Shown one piece after another: positions 63,886 through 64,000 of a stretch of DNA of 64,000 bases; within the stretch, counting starts at the first letter, position 1, and every line of letters begins with the position of its first letter. Under the pieces are notes generated by a model that did no database searches, was not told where the DNA came from, and worked only from the letters and a program-made list of their open reading frames with translations. The translations under genes and the position numbers were made by a program. Origin of the DNA: Ancylobacter defluvii. GTDB lineage: Bacteria > Pseudomonadota > Alphaproteobacteria > Rhizobiales > Xanthobacteraceae. Location of the stretch: assembly GCF_018390605.1 (NCBI RefSeq), contig NZ_JAHBGD010000024.1:682001-746000 (forward strand), in the 5' to 3' direction.

Positions 63886-64000
63886 TCACACGAACAGGAA
63901 GTTGCTGGTCGTCAGCTCCGCCAGCTTGGCGTTCTGCAGCACGATGCCGTCATGGCCGTCCCAGATCACCACGTCGCTGCCGTTCTGGAACGCCGCATCC
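63886..64000 (-). CDS. RTX-family protein, C-terminal end, tandem paralogue
   Basis: Only the last 37 residues are in the window; the gene continues beyond the right edge. They match the C-terminus of the preceding RTX protein almost residue for residue (DAAFQNGSDVVIWDGHDG, then IVLQNAKLAELTTSNFLFV). The two genes are therefore tandem paralogues on the same strand. The 250-base gap between them holds only a small GCCCGG-CGAAA-CCGGGC hairpin near 63861. Confidence 0.85.
   Translation of the reverse strand, partial: DAAFQNGSDVVIWDGHDGIVLQNAKLAELTTSNFLFV

Overview
The window is a gene-dense, high-GC chromosomal stretch from an alphaproteobacterium, most likely of the Hyphomicrobiales. Three things point there: a C4-pathway 5-aminolevulinate synthase, a fixL-fixJ-receiver-fixK cluster laid out as in Bradyrhizobium and Rhodopseudomonas, and many dispersed palindromic intergenic repeats. 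Metabolism resembles facultative methylotrophs of the Xanthobacteraceae type (Ancylobacter, Starkeya, Xanthobacter), but the genus is a guess. I saw no rRNA, tRNA, CRISPR array, insertion sequence or prophage.

Region 1 (1-11.8 kb) handles methylated amines and one-carbon units. It holds the end of a heterotetrameric sarcosine oxidase or N-methylglutamate dehydrogenase operon (alpha C-terminus, gamma), purU and folD, then an MFS carrier and sthA, then an XRE-cupin regulator followed by a three-subunit glutamate-synthase-like enzyme and a glnT/gmaS-type ligase. Together these could form a methylamine N-methylglutamate pathway. Region 2 (12-21.9 kb) is a propionyl-CoA to succinyl-CoA module (pccR, pccB, pccA, mutA, mutB) with a small secreted protein gene between the two mutase genes.

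Region 3 (22-42 kb) is transport: a GntR-regulated polar amino-acid ABC system, a ferredoxin-like protein, a FUSC/HlyD efflux pair, a dipeptide-type ABC operon divergent from a GntR gene and an ornithine cyclodeaminase gene, a polyamine-type ABC operon, and an orphan TctC-type binding protein.

Region 4 (42.4-49.6 kb) is the most interesting part. A URC-type uracil catabolism cluster (URC4/DUF1688, a PhnA-domain protein, URC1/GTP cyclohydrolase II-like, upp) is followed by nikR, a NikR operator, the nickel permease gene hupE, a guanidine-I (ykkC) riboswitch, a guanidinase-like ureohydrolase (gdmH) and an unrecognised protein with a strongly histidine-rich N-terminus. This reads as a nickel-dependent guanidine-degrading locus beside a second urea-yielding nitrogen salvage route.

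Region 5 (49.8-56.8 kb) links haem synthesis to oxygen sensing: hemA, an AbrB-type membrane protein, hemN with an FNR/FixK box, and fixK, a receiver protein, fixJ and fixL, with a FixJ-like site before fixK. Region 6 (56.9-64 kb) is a five-gene sugar nucleotide/glycosyltransferase operon (UDP-glucuronate decarboxylase-like, galE, two unrecognised proteins, GT2) downstream of tandem RTX proteins. The complete RTX protein has a serralysin-like N-terminus whose zinc site has been lost.
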